Origin: Nitrosomonas marina | GTDB taxonomy: Bacteria > Pseudomonadota > Gammaproteobacteria > Burkholderiales > Nitrosomonadaceae | Assembly: GCF_900111605.1 (NCBI RefSeq) | Contig: NZ_FOIA01000003.1 | Location: 1-64,000 of the forward strand | Reading direction: 5' to 3' | DNA: 64,000 bases | Part shown: piece by piece, positions 35,718-45,693 of the stretch | Position numbering within the stretch: position 1 is the first letter of the stretch | How the letters are laid out: each line of letters opens with the position of its first letter | Program-made: the position numbers and the translations under genes | The notes under the pieces: generated by a model | What the model was told of the DNA's origin: nothing | The model's input: the letters and a program-made list of their open reading frames with translations, nothing else | Databases searched by the model: none

Positions 35718-36992
35718 ATGAATAGCAAAAGACTGGTCTGTATTTTTTTGATGCTTGTATTAACAGGTATTTATAAGATTTCTCTGGCCTATGGGTACCC
35801 GATAACGGACCCTTTTGAAGCATCGGTTCTTGGTACGCCTAAGGAATTGAAAGCCAGGGTGCCGGACAAAATAGATATCAAGACTCAACAAATAAGAGTG
35901 TTTGAAGATCGAAAAACACCTGAAGTCTTTTGGTACAATGAAAGCCTGACATATACCATGGCCACTCAGGCCGAGGCTGCGCCGCTGATTTTTATTATCG
36001 CCGGGACTGGGAGCAATTCCAATTCGCCCAAGGCTGATGCGTTACTTAAAATTTTCTACCAGGCCGGCTTTCATGTTGTTGCACTGGGTTCTCCCACGCA
36101 TCCAAATTTCATCGTTTCTGCTTCAACAAATTCGGTTCCCGGCAATATCCAGGAAGATTCTGAAGATCTTTATAACGTGATGCAGTTAATCTGGAAGAAT
36201 ATTCGAAACGACGTGGCTGTGACCGAGTTTTACCTCACGGGTTACAGCCTGGGCGGCGCTCAATCGGCGTTTATATCAAAATTGGATGAAAAACGGAGAG
36301 TATTTGATTTCAGTAAGGTTTTAATGATCAATCCACCGGTCAACCTGTACAACTCCGTGAGTATTCTTGATGACCTTCTGGTCAACAATGTGCCGGGAGG
36401 ATTGAATAAAATAGACGAATTCATGGTTGAAACCATGGACCAGTTCTCAACACTCTACTCGTCGGGTAATTTCATCGACACTGATGAAGAATTCCTTTAC
36501 GAGGCATTCAAGCGTTTTAAAGATGATCGGAAGAAACTGGCTGCTGTTATCGGTATTTCATTTCGAATTTCCGCCGCTGAAATGTATTTTACTTCGGATG
36601 TCGTGAATAATGAAGGATATATCGTTCCAAAAAACCTGGTATTAACCAGTACCAGTTCATTAACCGACTATATGATTGTCAGTCTTAGAATAAGCTTTGT
36701 GGATTATTTTAATGAATATTTTTATCCATATTTTCAGACCAGACATTCTAATCTGAGTAAGCAGGCGTTGATCGCAAGTACCAGCCTGGAAAGTATTGAG
36801 GATTATTTGGCAAATTCAACAAAAATTGGACTGATGACGAATCAGGATGATTTTATTCTGGCACCGGGTGAAATTAATTATTTAAAAAAGGTTTTTAAAT
36901 CAAGAGCCAAAATATATCCCAACGGGGGGCACTGCGGAAACATAGACTATAAAGAGAATGCGGCATATATGGTTGATTTTTTTAATAATTGA
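35718..36992 (+). CDS. Secreted alpha/beta hydrolase (serine hydrolase-like)
   Basis: A 424-aa exported protein with a signal peptide (KRLVCIFLMLVLTGIYKISLAYG). APLIFIIAGTGSNSNSPKADALLK replaces the usual HG oxyanion loop, and FYLTGYSLGGAQSAFIS holds the nucleophile Ser. A late NGGHCGNIDY carries the likely catalytic His. The substrate is unknown. The next gene, mlaA, begins 63 bases later in the same direction, so the two may be co-transcribed; a role in lipid handling at the envelope is inference. Confidence 0.8.
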   Translation: MNSKRLVCIFLMLVLTGIYKISLAYGYPITDPFEASVLGTPKELKARVPDKIDIKTQQIRVFEDRKTPEVFWYNESLTYTMATQAEAAPLIFIIAGTGSNSNSPKADALLKIFYQAGFHVVALGSPTHPNFIVSASTNSVPGNIQEDSEDLYNVMQLIWKNIRNDVAVTEFYLTGYSLGGAQSAFISKLDEKRRVFDFSKVLMINPPVNLYNSVSILDDLLVNNVPGGLNKIDEFMVETMDQFSTLYSSGNFIDTDEEFLYEAFKRFKDDRKKLAAVIGISFRISAAEMYFTSDVVNNEGYIVPKNLVLTSTSSLTDYMIVSLRISFVDYFNEYFYPYFQTRHSNLSKQALIASTSLESIEDYLANSTKIGLMTNQDDFILAPGEINYLKKVFKSRAKIYPNGGHCGNIDYKENAAYMVDFFNN

Positions 36993-37055
36993 ATGATACA
37001 TAAGTGACTGGCCGCACGTGTATTGATATTCAGTGAAGTGTGGCTTTGTTTGAAA

Positions 37056-37826
37056 ATGCTAAATAGTTATTTGTCAAAATTACTCGGAATTATGATGCTG
37101 TCATTAGGTGTCGGTGCAATAACCGGTTGCAGCACGGCGCCCAAACAACAAAAGGAAATTATTCCGGCGCAAAGAACTTTAAATGAAAATGATGGTGAAA
37201 ACTATCCAATGCGGATTTATGATCCGCTGGAACGCTTTAACAGGGGTGCCTATAAATTTAACGCCAAATTTGATCAATTCGTATTTCTGCCGGCCGTACA
37301 GGTTTATGAATTTGTCACGCCGGAAATTGCACAGACCGGAATCAGCAATTTTTTCTCGAATTTAAATGAGTTAACCAACCTGACAAATTCAATTTTGCAA
37401 TTAAAACCCAAATCATCCATGTATGCTGTATCGCGCTTTCTGATAAATTCGACTGTGGGTATCGGTGGACTCTGGGATCATGCAAGCGTCTGGGGAATTC
37501 ATAAACATCCGGAAGACTTCGGCCAGACTTTGGGGCATTATGGGGTCGGTAACGGTCCTTACCTAGTATTGCCTATCCTGGGCCCTATGAATGCACGCGA
37601 TGGCACTGGCCGGCTGGTCGATTCCCTGGCTTACAGTGCCGTTTTTTACTGGCAGGCTTTTAATTTAAACGCTCACAGGGGCGCTGGAAGCGCCTTTGCT
37701 GCAACGCGTGCCGTTAACACCCGCAAGCAAATCAAATTTCGCTATTATAAGAGCGGCTCCCCATTTGAATACGATTTAATCCGGTATCTGTACACGCAAA
37801 AAAGAAAACTTGAGATAGCAAAATAG
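37056..37826 (+). CDS. mlaA: MlaA (VacJ) outer-membrane phospholipid-transport lipoprotein
   Basis: A 256-aa lipoprotein with a lipobox (AITGCS, Cys24) after a short hydrophobic region. DPLERFNRGAYKFN is the VacJ signature, followed by FLPAVQVYEFVTPE, GGLWDHASVWGIHKHPEDFGQTLGHYGVG, GPYLVLPILGPMNARDG and VDSLAY. MlaA removes misplaced phospholipids from the outer leaflet and passes them to MlaC. The ATG at 37056 gives a normal 23-residue lipoprotein signal; an in-frame TTG at 37023 would lengthen it needlessly. The rest of the mla operon is not in the window. Confidence 0.92.
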   Translation: MLNSYLSKLLGIMMLSLGVGAITGCSTAPKQQKEIIPAQRTLNENDGENYPMRIYDPLERFNRGAYKFNAKFDQFVFLPAVQVYEFVTPEIAQTGISNFFSNLNELTNLTNSILQLKPKSSMYAVSRFLINSTVGIGGLWDHASVWGIHKHPEDFGQTLGHYGVGNGPYLVLPILGPMNARDGTGRLVDSLAYSAVFYWQAFNLNAHRGAGSAFAATRAVNTRKQIKFRYYKSGSPFEYDLIRYLYTQKRKLEIAK

Positions 37827-37964
37827 GACGGATTGCGGCAAAATGAATATTGAGAAAAAATCAAAGATTGACAGGGTTCAGATGAATAGCCATAGTAATA
37901 TCTTTGTATGTGAGGAAAAATTAGCATATGATCAAGCTCTGAATGACAGCCGTTAGTATCGGAC

Positions 37965-38201
37965 ATGATCGAACTGATAGGATGGACCGGAGTGGTGATC
38001 TGTTTTGTATTGATGATGTATCATCGCTACATGCACACCAATCATGATCAGGTTTATGCCTATATCAGGAAAAAATATACTGAAGATGACGATCAAACGG
38101 AATTTCCTTCAAAAGAAGATCACGCCCGGTATTCCCGAAAGTACTCCATATACACTATCTTTTTTGCCTGTCTGCTGATTATTCTGAATTTCTTTCGCTA
38201 A
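37965..38201 (+). CDS. Small two-helix membrane protein, 78 aa
   Basis: An ATG-started frame with hydrophobic segments at residues 3-18 (ELIGWTGVVICFVLMM) and 61-77 (YTIFFACLLIILNFF), separated by a highly charged, acidic loop (DDDQTEFPSKEDHARYSRK). This suggests a hairpin in the inner membrane. No family is recognised. It follows mlaA by 138 bases and precedes the acetyltransferase by about 200. Confidence 0.55.
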   Translation: MIELIGWTGVVICFVLMMYHRYMHTNHDQVYAYIRKKYTEDDDQTEFPSKEDHARYSRKYSIYTIFFACLLIILNFFR

Positions 38202-38399
38202 TATGCACTGACAACTTCAGGGCTAGCACCGGATTACCAGATAATAATCATGCCTCTACAGTCCAGACCGATTCAGACTGTTTTTGACTGTCAGTTTCTC
38301 GATCCCTGTACGTTGAAAGCTGAAAACATGTCATGCTGTGTCTTTATAATGATGGTTGATGGTTGTTTGTTGACAGGCAAATAGGCCAAGAGAGGACGT

Positions 38400-41078
38400 A
38401 TGAGCCGGCATTTCCTGGATCCGTTGTTTGCACCCGCTGCTGTTGCCGTGTTCGGAGCGAGCCAGCGCAGCGAGGCTGTAGGTACGCGTTTGTACGAAAA
38501 TCTGTTGCATGCGGATTTTTCTGGCGCCGTTTACGCGATCAATCCAAAATACGAAAGACTGGGTGATGAAACATGTTACGCGAGTATCGAACAGATCCAT
38601 GAGAAAATCGATCTGGCAGTTATCACCACCCCTGCCCGAACAGTGCCTGAAATCGTTCGGCAATGCGGTGAACACGGTGTGCGGGCGGCAGTAGTTGTTT
38701 CTGCAGGGTTTGGAGAAGGCAAGGGAGAGGGCGCGCATCTCCAACAGCAGGTGTTACAGCAGGCCGGACAGTATCGAATGCGCATACTTGGCCCGAATTG
38801 TCTTGGCATAATGCGGCCTGAACGCAGACTCAACGCCACTTTCAGTAACAACATGGCACAATCCGGGTCGCTGGCGCTGGTGTCACAATCCGGTGCGTTG
38901 TGCACGGCGATACTGGACTGGGCGGATGCGCGTCACATCGGTTTCTCTGCGGTGGTTTCATTAGGCGGCGCTGCAGATATTGATTTTGGCGATATTCTGG
39001 ATTATCTCGCGCTGGATCAGAAAACGCGCAGTATACTTTTGTATGTTGAAGGTATTCATCAAGCGCGGCGTTTTATCAGCGGCTTGCGTGTGGCGGCACG
39101 TTTTAAACCGGTTGTCGTTGTAAAAGTAGGACGCCACAAGGAGGGATCGCGCGCTGTTGTGTCCCATACAGGCGCCATGGTAGGCGAGGATGATGTATTT
39201 GACGCAGCACTGCAACGAACCGGCGCGGTGCGGGTGATGACGATCGAACAGCTTTTTGCTGCAGCGCAGTTACTGGCAACGCATCAGCGCGTGAAAAATA
39301 ACCGTCTTGCTATTGTTACCAACGGCGGCGGGCCAGGTGTGATGGCAACTGACCGCGCCGTCGATCTGGGTATAAGGGTCGCGACTTTAAGTGAAGACAC
39401 AATCAACAAGCTGAATGAGGCGCTTCCCGGACAATGGTCGCATGGTAACCCGGTGGATGTTTTAGGGGACGCGCCGCCGGAGCGCTACCAGACTGCGGTG
39501 CAAGCCTGTTTGCTCGATGAGAACGTTGATGGCGTGTTAACGATGCTGACACCACAGGCAATGACCAAACCCGAAGCAGTCGCCCGACTGCTGGTTGAAT
39601 TGAAGAAGAATGCACACAAACCCTTGCTCGCGTGCTGGATGGGTGAAACACAGGTTAAATCCGCCCGGGAGTTGTTTGCCCGAAATCAATTCCCCTATTT
39701 CCAGACACCTGAAGCGTCCGTTGAGGCGTTTGCCTATTTGAATAATTACCATCAAAACCAGCAGCTGCTGATGCAGGTGCCCGGGCCTTTATCAAGACGC
39801 GGCAAAGCGGACACTGAAGGTGCGCGCTTGATAGCCGATGGAGTGCTAGGCGAACACCGCACAGTGATGAATCTGCTTGAGTCCCAGGCGTTGCTGACGG
39901 CTTTTGGCATTCCTGTCAACACAGCGATTCTGGCGCGTTCGGCCAATGAAGCACTGGTTGCGGCAGAATCCATCGGCTTTCCGGTCGCTCTTAAGATTCA
40001 ATCGCCCGGTGTAACCCATAAATCCGATGTGCATGGTGTGCGGCTTAATGTCATCGATGCCTACAGCATTCGGCATGCTTATACCGATTTAATCGCAGGC
40101 GTGAAAGCGGTCAGACCCGACGTTTGTGTTGATGGTGTTACGGTTGAGAAAATGATCAACAAACCCTATGGGCGCGAGATCATTATCGGCGTTGTACGCG
40201 ATCCTGTATTTGGCCCCGTGATATCTTTTGGCCTCGGGGGTACGGCAGTCGAGGTGCTGCGTGATCGTGCAGTCGCATTGCCGCCACTGAATAGTTTTAT
40301 CGCGCGTGCGCTTATTCGGCAAACCAGGGTGTCGAAGCTGCTGGAAGAATACCGCGATTTTCCTGCTGCGAATCTGGATGCGCTTGAGCATGTTCTGCGC
40401 TGCGTGTCGGATATGGTATGCGAATTGCCCTGTCTGAAAGAGTTCGACATCAATCCGCTGTTAATTGATGATACCGGTGCTATTGTGCTTGATGCGCGTA
40501 TCGTGATCGATAGTGAAACCAAACTGCAGAGTCAGTACGGGCATATGGCGATTTATCCGTATCCCAGCGAGCTTAAAACCAAGTGGCAACTGGCCGACGG
40601 TACCGACATTGTTATTCGGCCGATAAGACCGGAAGATGCCAGGATAGAGCAGGATTTCGTGCAGAACCTATCGCCGCGCTCGAAATATTTCCGTTTTATG
40701 CAGACACTGCAAACGTTAACGCCGGAGATGCTGGTGCGGTTTACGCAAATTGATTATGACCGGGAAATGGCGTTTATCGCTGTGGTTGAACAGGCGGGTG
40801 AAGAGATTGAAATTGGTGTGGCGCGTTATGCCACCAATCCCGACGGTGAGACCTGCGAGTTTGCGCTGGTCGTCGATGACCGATGGCAGCATAAAGGAAT
40901 CGGCACACACCTGATGAACGCGTTGATACAGGTCGCAGCGGCACGCGGATTACAGTATATGCAGGGAGAAGTGCTTGCGGATAACGAAGGTATGCTCAAT
41001 TTGGCGCTTGCGCTTGGATTTGTTAAGACGCGGCACCCGCAGGACATAGGTATTGTTGTCGTTACCAGACGATTGTAG
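38400..41078 (+). CDS. PatZ-like protein lysine acetyltransferase (acyl-CoA synthetase NDP-forming/GNAT fusion)
   Basis: An 892-aa protein close in size to PatZ/YfiQ of enterobacteria. It has an N-terminal CoA-binding domain (AVFGASQRSEAVGTRLYENL), the succinyl-CoA-ligase-like domains with SHTGAMVGEDDVFDAAL containing the phospho-His position, an ATP-grasp region (GFPVALKIQSPGVTHKSDVHGV, INKPYGREIIIG, EFDINPLLIDD) and a C-terminal GNAT domain from about residue 725 (IRPIRPEDARIEQDF, VVDDRWQHKGIGTHLMNALI). It is expected to acetylate and inactivate acetyl-CoA synthetase and other proteins. It starts at ATG 38400 after GAGAGGA. Confidence 0.9.
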   Translation: MSRHFLDPLFAPAAVAVFGASQRSEAVGTRLYENLLHADFSGAVYAINPKYERLGDETCYASIEQIHEKIDLAVITTPARTVPEIVRQCGEHGVRAAVVVSAGFGEGKGEGAHLQQQVLQQAGQYRMRILGPNCLGIMRPERRLNATFSNNMAQSGSLALVSQSGALCTAILDWADARHIGFSAVVSLGGAADIDFGDILDYLALDQKTRSILLYVEGIHQARRFISGLRVAARFKPVVVVKVGRHKEGSRAVVSHTGAMVGEDDVFDAALQRTGAVRVMTIEQLFAAAQLLATHQRVKNNRLAIVTNGGGPGVMATDRAVDLGIRVATLSEDTINKLNEALPGQWSHGNPVDVLGDAPPERYQTAVQACLLDENVDGVLTMLTPQAMTKPEAVARLLVELKKNAHKPLLACWMGETQVKSARELFARNQFPYFQTPEASVEAFAYLNNYHQNQQLLMQVPGPLSRRGKADTEGARLIADGVLGEHRTVMNLLESQALLTAFGIPVNTAILARSANEALVAAESIGFPVALKIQSPGVTHKSDVHGVRLNVIDAYSIRHAYTDLIAGVKAVRPDVCVDGVTVEKMINKPYGREIIIGVVRDPVFGPVISFGLGGTAVEVLRDRAVALPPLNSFIARALIRQTRVSKLLEEYRDFPAANLDALEHVLRCVSDMVCELPCLKEFDINPLLIDDTGAIVLDARIVIDSETKLQSQYGHMAIYPYPSELKTKWQLADGTDIVIRPIRPEDARIEQDFVQNLSPRSKYFRFMQTLQTLTPEMLVRFTQIDYDREMAFIAVVEQAGEEIEIGVARYATNPDGETCEFALVVDDRWQHKGIGTHLMNALIQVAAARGLQYMQGEVLADNEGMLNLALALGFVKTRHPQDIGIVVVTRRL

Positions 41079-41178
41079 CGACCGGCTGTCTTTAACGGCT
41101 GAACCATGCCTTGCGGGTTTTACCCGCTGGTAGCTTGCTGCGTATAATAGCGGCAAGTAAATAGTAGTGTAATTTTTT

Positions 41179-43134
41179 ATGCTCGATCTTAAATCGATTT
41201 TTGCGTCGGACGGCCTGTTGTCCGGACAGATACCGGGTTACCGTGAGCGCAGTCAGCAGCTTGAAATGGCTGAAGCTATTGCTGAAACCATGGAAAACAA
41301 TGGTGTGTTGATCGCTGAGGCTGGTACGGGTACCGGAAAGACATTTGCCTACCTTGTGCCTGCTTTGCTTGCGGGCGGAAAGGTCATTATTTCAACGGGC
41401 ACCAAAACACTGCAGGACCAACTGTTCAACCGGGATATTCCCGGTGTTCGCGCCGCGCTGAATGTGCCGGTGAGCGTGGCGTTGCTCAAGGGCCGTGCCA
41501 ATTATGTCTGTCGTTATCATCTTGAGAGAACGCTGCATGACGAACACCTGGCTTTTGTTAACCGTAGTGAAGTTAAATACTTGCAGCAGATCGAGCGCTA
41601 CGCGGCACAAAAGAGCAGTAATGGTGACAGAAGCGGGTTGACCGCGGTACCGGAAGACGCATCCGTCTGGCATCATGTGACAGCTACGCGCGAGAACTGT
41701 CTTGGCACAGAGTGTCCGCATTATAAAAACTGTTTTCTGATGGAGGCCCGAAAAAAGGCGCTTGCAGCAGATATTGTGGTGGTGAATCACCATTTGTTTT
41801 TTGCGGATGTCATGCTGCGTGATGAAGGCCTGACCGAATTGCTGCCGGCATGCAATTCAGTAATTTTCGATGAAGCGCATCAGCTGCCGGAAACGGCGAG
41901 TCTTTTTTTCGGTGAATCAATCAGCACCGGACAGTTACTCGATCTTGCGCACGACACAAAAGCTGAAGCGTTGCAAGCGGCACGGGATTGTTTAATCCTG
42001 CCGGATACTATCGCTGCGTTGGAAAAATCCGCCAGGGATTTGCGTTTGACAATTACTGAAGATCATGTTCGTTTTTCACTGCCGGTCATGAAAAAAAAAC
42101 CAGCTTTCACCGCTGCACTGAAGTCGCTGCAGGAAAAACTCGTGGAATTGGCCGACATACTGGAAGACCAGGCAGAGCGCTCCGAAGGTCTGGAAAACTG
42201 CTGGCGGCGCGCAAATGATCATATCAGTCTTATCAAACGCTGGTGTGACGATGCAGAAACTGCGGAAAATGTGCGCTGGGTGGAAGTATACAGCAGAGTA
42301 ATGCAACTTAATTCAACGCCACTGTCGATCGCAGAAATTTTTGGCCGTCAACTGGCGGCAATGCCACGTGCCTGGATTTTTACCTCGGCGACATTGTCGG
42401 TGAACAAAAATTTCGATCACTATGTTGGTGAAATGGGACTGGGGGATGCCAGATCAGTCAGCTGGGACAGTCCGTTTAACTTCCCTGAACAGGCGCTGAT
42501 GTATGTGCCGGCAACCATACCCGAGCCCCATCATAAGGACTATATAGGCTATATTGTCAGGGCGGCAATGCCTGTATTGAAGGCCAGCCGTGGCCGGGCT
42601 TTTTTTCTGTGCACCAGTCTGCGAGCCATGCAGCAGGTTCATGAACAACTGACTGTTGCTTTCGAATCCGAACATATCGATTATCCACTGCTGCTGCAGG
42701 GAGAAGCGTCACGATCAGGCATGCTGAAACGTTTCAGCGAACTTGGCAATGCGGTATTAATCGGCAGTCATTCATTCTGGGAGGGCATCGACGTGCGAGG
42801 CGCGGCGCTATCGCTGGTGATTATCGATAAACTGCCTTTTGCGCCGCCGGACGATCCTGTGCTGTCCGCCCGAATTGATAAAATTAACAGTCAAGGCGGC
42901 AATGCATTTATGGATTATCAGTTGCCGCGTGCCGTGATCAGCCTGAAACAGGGTGCCGGTCGCCTGATTCGTGATGAATCTGATTGCGGGGTATTAATGA
43001 TCTGTGATCCGAGATTGACAACAAAACCCTATGGACGGAAGATCTGGAAGAGTCTTCCACCGATGAAGCGAACGCGACAATTAGTCGATGTGGAACATTT
43101 TTTCCAGCAAAAGTCACTTTCGCCAGCGCATTGA
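41179..43134 (+). CDS. DinG/YoaA-family ATP-dependent DNA helicase
   Basis: A 651-aa XPD-like superfamily 2 helicase. Walker A AEAGTGTGKTFAYL, DEAH box VIFDEAHQLPE, motif III region FTSATLS, and late motifs SHSFWEGIDVRG and QGAGRLIRDESD are intact. Four cysteines of the iron-sulfur cluster are visible (YVCRYH, then CLGTECPHYKNC), favouring a 5'-3' YoaA-type helicase active in replication or damage repair. It is separated from the acetyltransferase gene by 100 bases. Confidence 0.92.
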   Translation: MLDLKSIFASDGLLSGQIPGYRERSQQLEMAEAIAETMENNGVLIAEAGTGTGKTFAYLVPALLAGGKVIISTGTKTLQDQLFNRDIPGVRAALNVPVSVALLKGRANYVCRYHLERTLHDEHLAFVNRSEVKYLQQIERYAAQKSSNGDRSGLTAVPEDASVWHHVTATRENCLGTECPHYKNCFLMEARKKALAADIVVVNHHLFFADVMLRDEGLTELLPACNSVIFDEAHQLPETASLFFGESISTGQLLDLAHDTKAEALQAARDCLILPDTIAALEKSARDLRLTITEDHVRFSLPVMKKKPAFTAALKSLQEKLVELADILEDQAERSEGLENCWRRANDHISLIKRWCDDAETAENVRWVEVYSRVMQLNSTPLSIAEIFGRQLAAMPRAWIFTSATLSVNKNFDHYVGEMGLGDARSVSWDSPFNFPEQALMYVPATIPEPHHKDYIGYIVRAAMPVLKASRGRAFFLCTSLRAMQQVHEQLTVAFESEHIDYPLLLQGEASRSGMLKRFSELGNAVLIGSHSFWEGIDVRGAALSLVIIDKLPFAPPDDPVLSARIDKINSQGGNAFMDYQLPRAVISLKQGAGRLIRDESDCGVLMICDPRLTTKPYGRKIWKSLPPMKRTRQLVDVEHFFQQKSLSPAH

Positions 43135-43216
43135 GTGGTTAACAGCGAACCGCCCCGTAAATTTAAGTGGCGATAGATGCTGTCGCTGCCAATGAATTGA
43201 ATACAAAAAATATATT

Positions 43217-45007
43217 ATGATTTACGCAACTGATTCAGCCAACTTTTCCATAAGCAGATCAATCCTGGTTTTGCTGCTGATATTGCTTTGCAGTGTCTTT
43301 TATTCGGTGCAGGATTGCAAAGCGGAAGCCAATGCCAAGCCACAAACCGGCAATGGCGAAGTGGTTCAAGATGAGGCAAGCGGATATCCTTTACCGAAGA
43401 GAAAACCCTCGATTGAGTCGTCGACAACCGGGAACTTGTCTACAGATGAGTCGGTTTTCAGCAAACTCAATGCCATCATTGATGCGATAAGCGCATTAGA
43501 AAAAGAGCTTGAAGCCAAATCCAGGTTATTGAACAAAGCCAATACCGAAACGGAAAAAACAACGATCCTGAATGAAATCGACGAGATTAACCGATTAATC
43601 AAAGAACAGGAAAATACATTTGAATTGATTCAGACCGGTGGTCTTGATCTGGCCAAAATCGAGGATTCGGACGATAAAACGTTTGATTGGCAGAAAAATC
43701 TGCTCGAGATTCTGCAGCCGATCATGAATGAGTTGCACGAGTATACGGAGGGCAAACGTAAAATACTCGAACTTCAGAATAAGATTACCTTTTATCAGTC
43801 CCAGATTGACGATAGCAGTAAAGCACTGAAGAAAATGGCGCGTATAGACCAGGAGGCACTGGAAGACAGGGCGCTGGACAGGTACCTGCGGGTCAAGAAA
43901 AAATGGGAGAGTCTACTGGAAGACAGCAGACACCAGTTGGATGCCGCAAAAATCCAGCTGGATGGCATACGTCTGCTGGAGCAGGAAGAAGCCGTATCGT
44001 TCGGTGATCAGCTGAAACAGTTTGCATTGGGGCGAGGCACTACTATTTTGATGGTGTTACTGGCGTCTCTGTCCGTGTTTTTAATCCTGTCACTGCTATG
44101 GAAAGGTATTTTATGGCTGATTGTACGTGAACAGAATGGCAGGATGTCCTATGTACAGCGCATTGCCAGTCTTGTTTTCAGCGGAATTACCGTATTGCTC
44201 TCGATCGTGACCGTTTTTATCGTGCTGGATATGCGTGACGATCAGGTGCTGGTCGCTGTAACAGTGTTACTGCTGGTTATCGTTGTCTGGGCGCTTAAGA
44301 ACTCTGTACCTCGTTACATCAAAGAACTGCAAACTATACTTGATGCGGGGCCGGTAAGAGAAGGGGAGCGTATTCTATATAATGGCGTTCCGATGAGAAT
44401 CGGACGGTTGAATTTTTTCAGCAGGCTGGAAAACCCGGCCATGCCGGGCTTCAAATTAAGACTGCCATTATCGGAATTAAATAACTATGTATCGCGTCCA
44501 CATACGGATGACGAACCCTGGTTTCCCTGTAAACAGGGTGATTTTGTATTACTTGCGGATGGCAGATGTCTCAAGGTCAGGTCTTTAACACCTGAACATG
44601 TGGTGCTGGCACTCGGCAATGGTTCGATGCCCCAGTTCTATTCAATCCATGATTTTTTGAGCGCATGCCCGAAGAACCTGTCCTCAGGATTCATTATAAC
44701 CAGCACAATGGGGATAGATTACCAATATCAGCAAGAAAGCACGACGAGTATTCCGAAAATATTTCAGGAAGGCATTCTGAACAGAATGCAGCATGAAGGC
44801 TACGGTCAAACCATCAGAGACATTTCGGTATATTTCGAGCAGGCGAATTCATCTTCGCTGGACTTCAAAATTATCGGCACCTTTGATGGCGCGGCAGCGT
44901 CCGATTACTATATGATCAAACGCGATTTGCAACGGTTTGCAGTGGATGTCTGCAACCAGCAACAATGGACGATTCCATTTAACCAGCTGGTGGTGCATCA
45001 ACAATGA
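43217..45007 (+). CDS. MscS-like membrane protein with periplasmic coiled coil
   Basis: A 596-aa protein with a signal peptide or anchor (ISRSILVLLLILLCSVFYSVQ). A long charged region of about residues 65-240 with repeated heptads (EKELEAKSRLLNKANTETEKT, LQNKITFYQSQIDDSSKAL) predicts coiled coil. Three hydrophobic segments follow between about 270 and 370. The soluble C-terminal part contains a beta-domain-like VREGERILYNGVPMRIGRLNFF and an ISVYFEQANSSSLDFKIIGTF block resembling the MscS cytoplasmic domain. It is therefore probably a large mechanosensitive-type channel of the KefA-like group, though the pore helix is not typical. Confidence 0.65.
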   Translation: MIYATDSANFSISRSILVLLLILLCSVFYSVQDCKAEANAKPQTGNGEVVQDEASGYPLPKRKPSIESSTTGNLSTDESVFSKLNAIIDAISALEKELEAKSRLLNKANTETEKTTILNEIDEINRLIKEQENTFELIQTGGLDLAKIEDSDDKTFDWQKNLLEILQPIMNELHEYTEGKRKILELQNKITFYQSQIDDSSKALKKMARIDQEALEDRALDRYLRVKKKWESLLEDSRHQLDAAKIQLDGIRLLEQEEAVSFGDQLKQFALGRGTTILMVLLASLSVFLILSLLWKGILWLIVREQNGRMSYVQRIASLVFSGITVLLSIVTVFIVLDMRDDQVLVAVTVLLLVIVVWALKNSVPRYIKELQTILDAGPVREGERILYNGVPMRIGRLNFFSRLENPAMPGFKLRLPLSELNNYVSRPHTDDEPWFPCKQGDFVLLADGRCLKVRSLTPEHVVLALGNGSMPQFYSIHDFLSACPKNLSSGFIITSTMGIDYQYQQESTTSIPKIFQEGILNRMQHEGYGQTIRDISVYFEQANSSSLDFKIIGTFDGAAASDYYMIKRDLQRFAVDVCNQQQWTIPFNQLVVHQQ

Positions 45008-45081
45008 CTGAATTGGAATAAGTCTGTTTGGTAGTTGGACACAGGCTCGATTCCCGAAAAAATCGTGTGATTTTGGTCAAT

Positions 45082-45606
45082 TCAGGGCTGTCGAAGATCT
45101 ATAGTAATGTCAGCACCGGATTCGTCGGTAATGAACGCCGACTCGCTGAATTCTGGGAATCCAAAATGTGGTTCCGGGTTGTTTGACAGTCCGAATGGTT
45201 CTTTGGGCATCATATTCCATTTTTTGTTGAGCTTACGGTTGCCGTCGACATCGTGGTACGCAGCAACGGCGTAGGTGCCTTGTTTTTCAAGATCCATACA
45301 GATTTTATGCTGGCCTTCGGATGCCGGAATCCGAACGCGTTTTGTGCGTCCTTTTTTGTACAAAAAATAATCCGGGTCGTGATACAGTTCAACGCTGAGA
45401 ATACCGCCTGAACCGACACCATTTACAGTTACCCTGACCTGGGCGATTGTCGTGTTGCACTGGTCCGGTGCTTCATAAGGACGAATGTCCAGCTTTTCCA
45501 TAGCTGTTGCAGGCTGTACATATTGTATGCATGTCGCGCAGGCCAGAACCAGCGCAGTTCCTTTTATAAAGGAAAGTATTGTGCTTTTTTGTTGATTGTG
45601 ATCCAT
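45082..45606 (-). CDS. Secreted DUF2141 protein, copy 2
   Basis: A 174-aa exported protein with a signal peptide ending near PATAM. The mature sequence closely follows the copy at 25343: VRVTVNGVGSGGILSVELYHD, GTYAVAAYHDVDGNRKLNKK, MMPKEPFGLSNNPEP and ADITIDLRQP. The two genes are clear paralogues about 20 kb apart on opposite strands. It lies between the MscS-like gene and tex and is probably transcribed alone. Confidence 0.85.
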   Translation of the reverse strand: MDHNQQKSTILSFIKGTALVLACATCIQYVQPATAMEKLDIRPYEAPDQCNTTIAQVRVTVNGVGSGGILSVELYHDPDYFLYKKGRTKRVRIPASEGQHKICMDLEKQGTYAVAAYHDVDGNRKLNKKWNMMPKEPFGLSNNPEPHFGFPEFSESAFITDESGADITIDLRQP

Positions 45607-45693
45607 TTTCGTAACTATGTGTCTCCCGAATAGACAATATAAAGTAACTTCAAAAATAACATAAAAAATGTAGAGCGAAAAATAGTGAATGTT

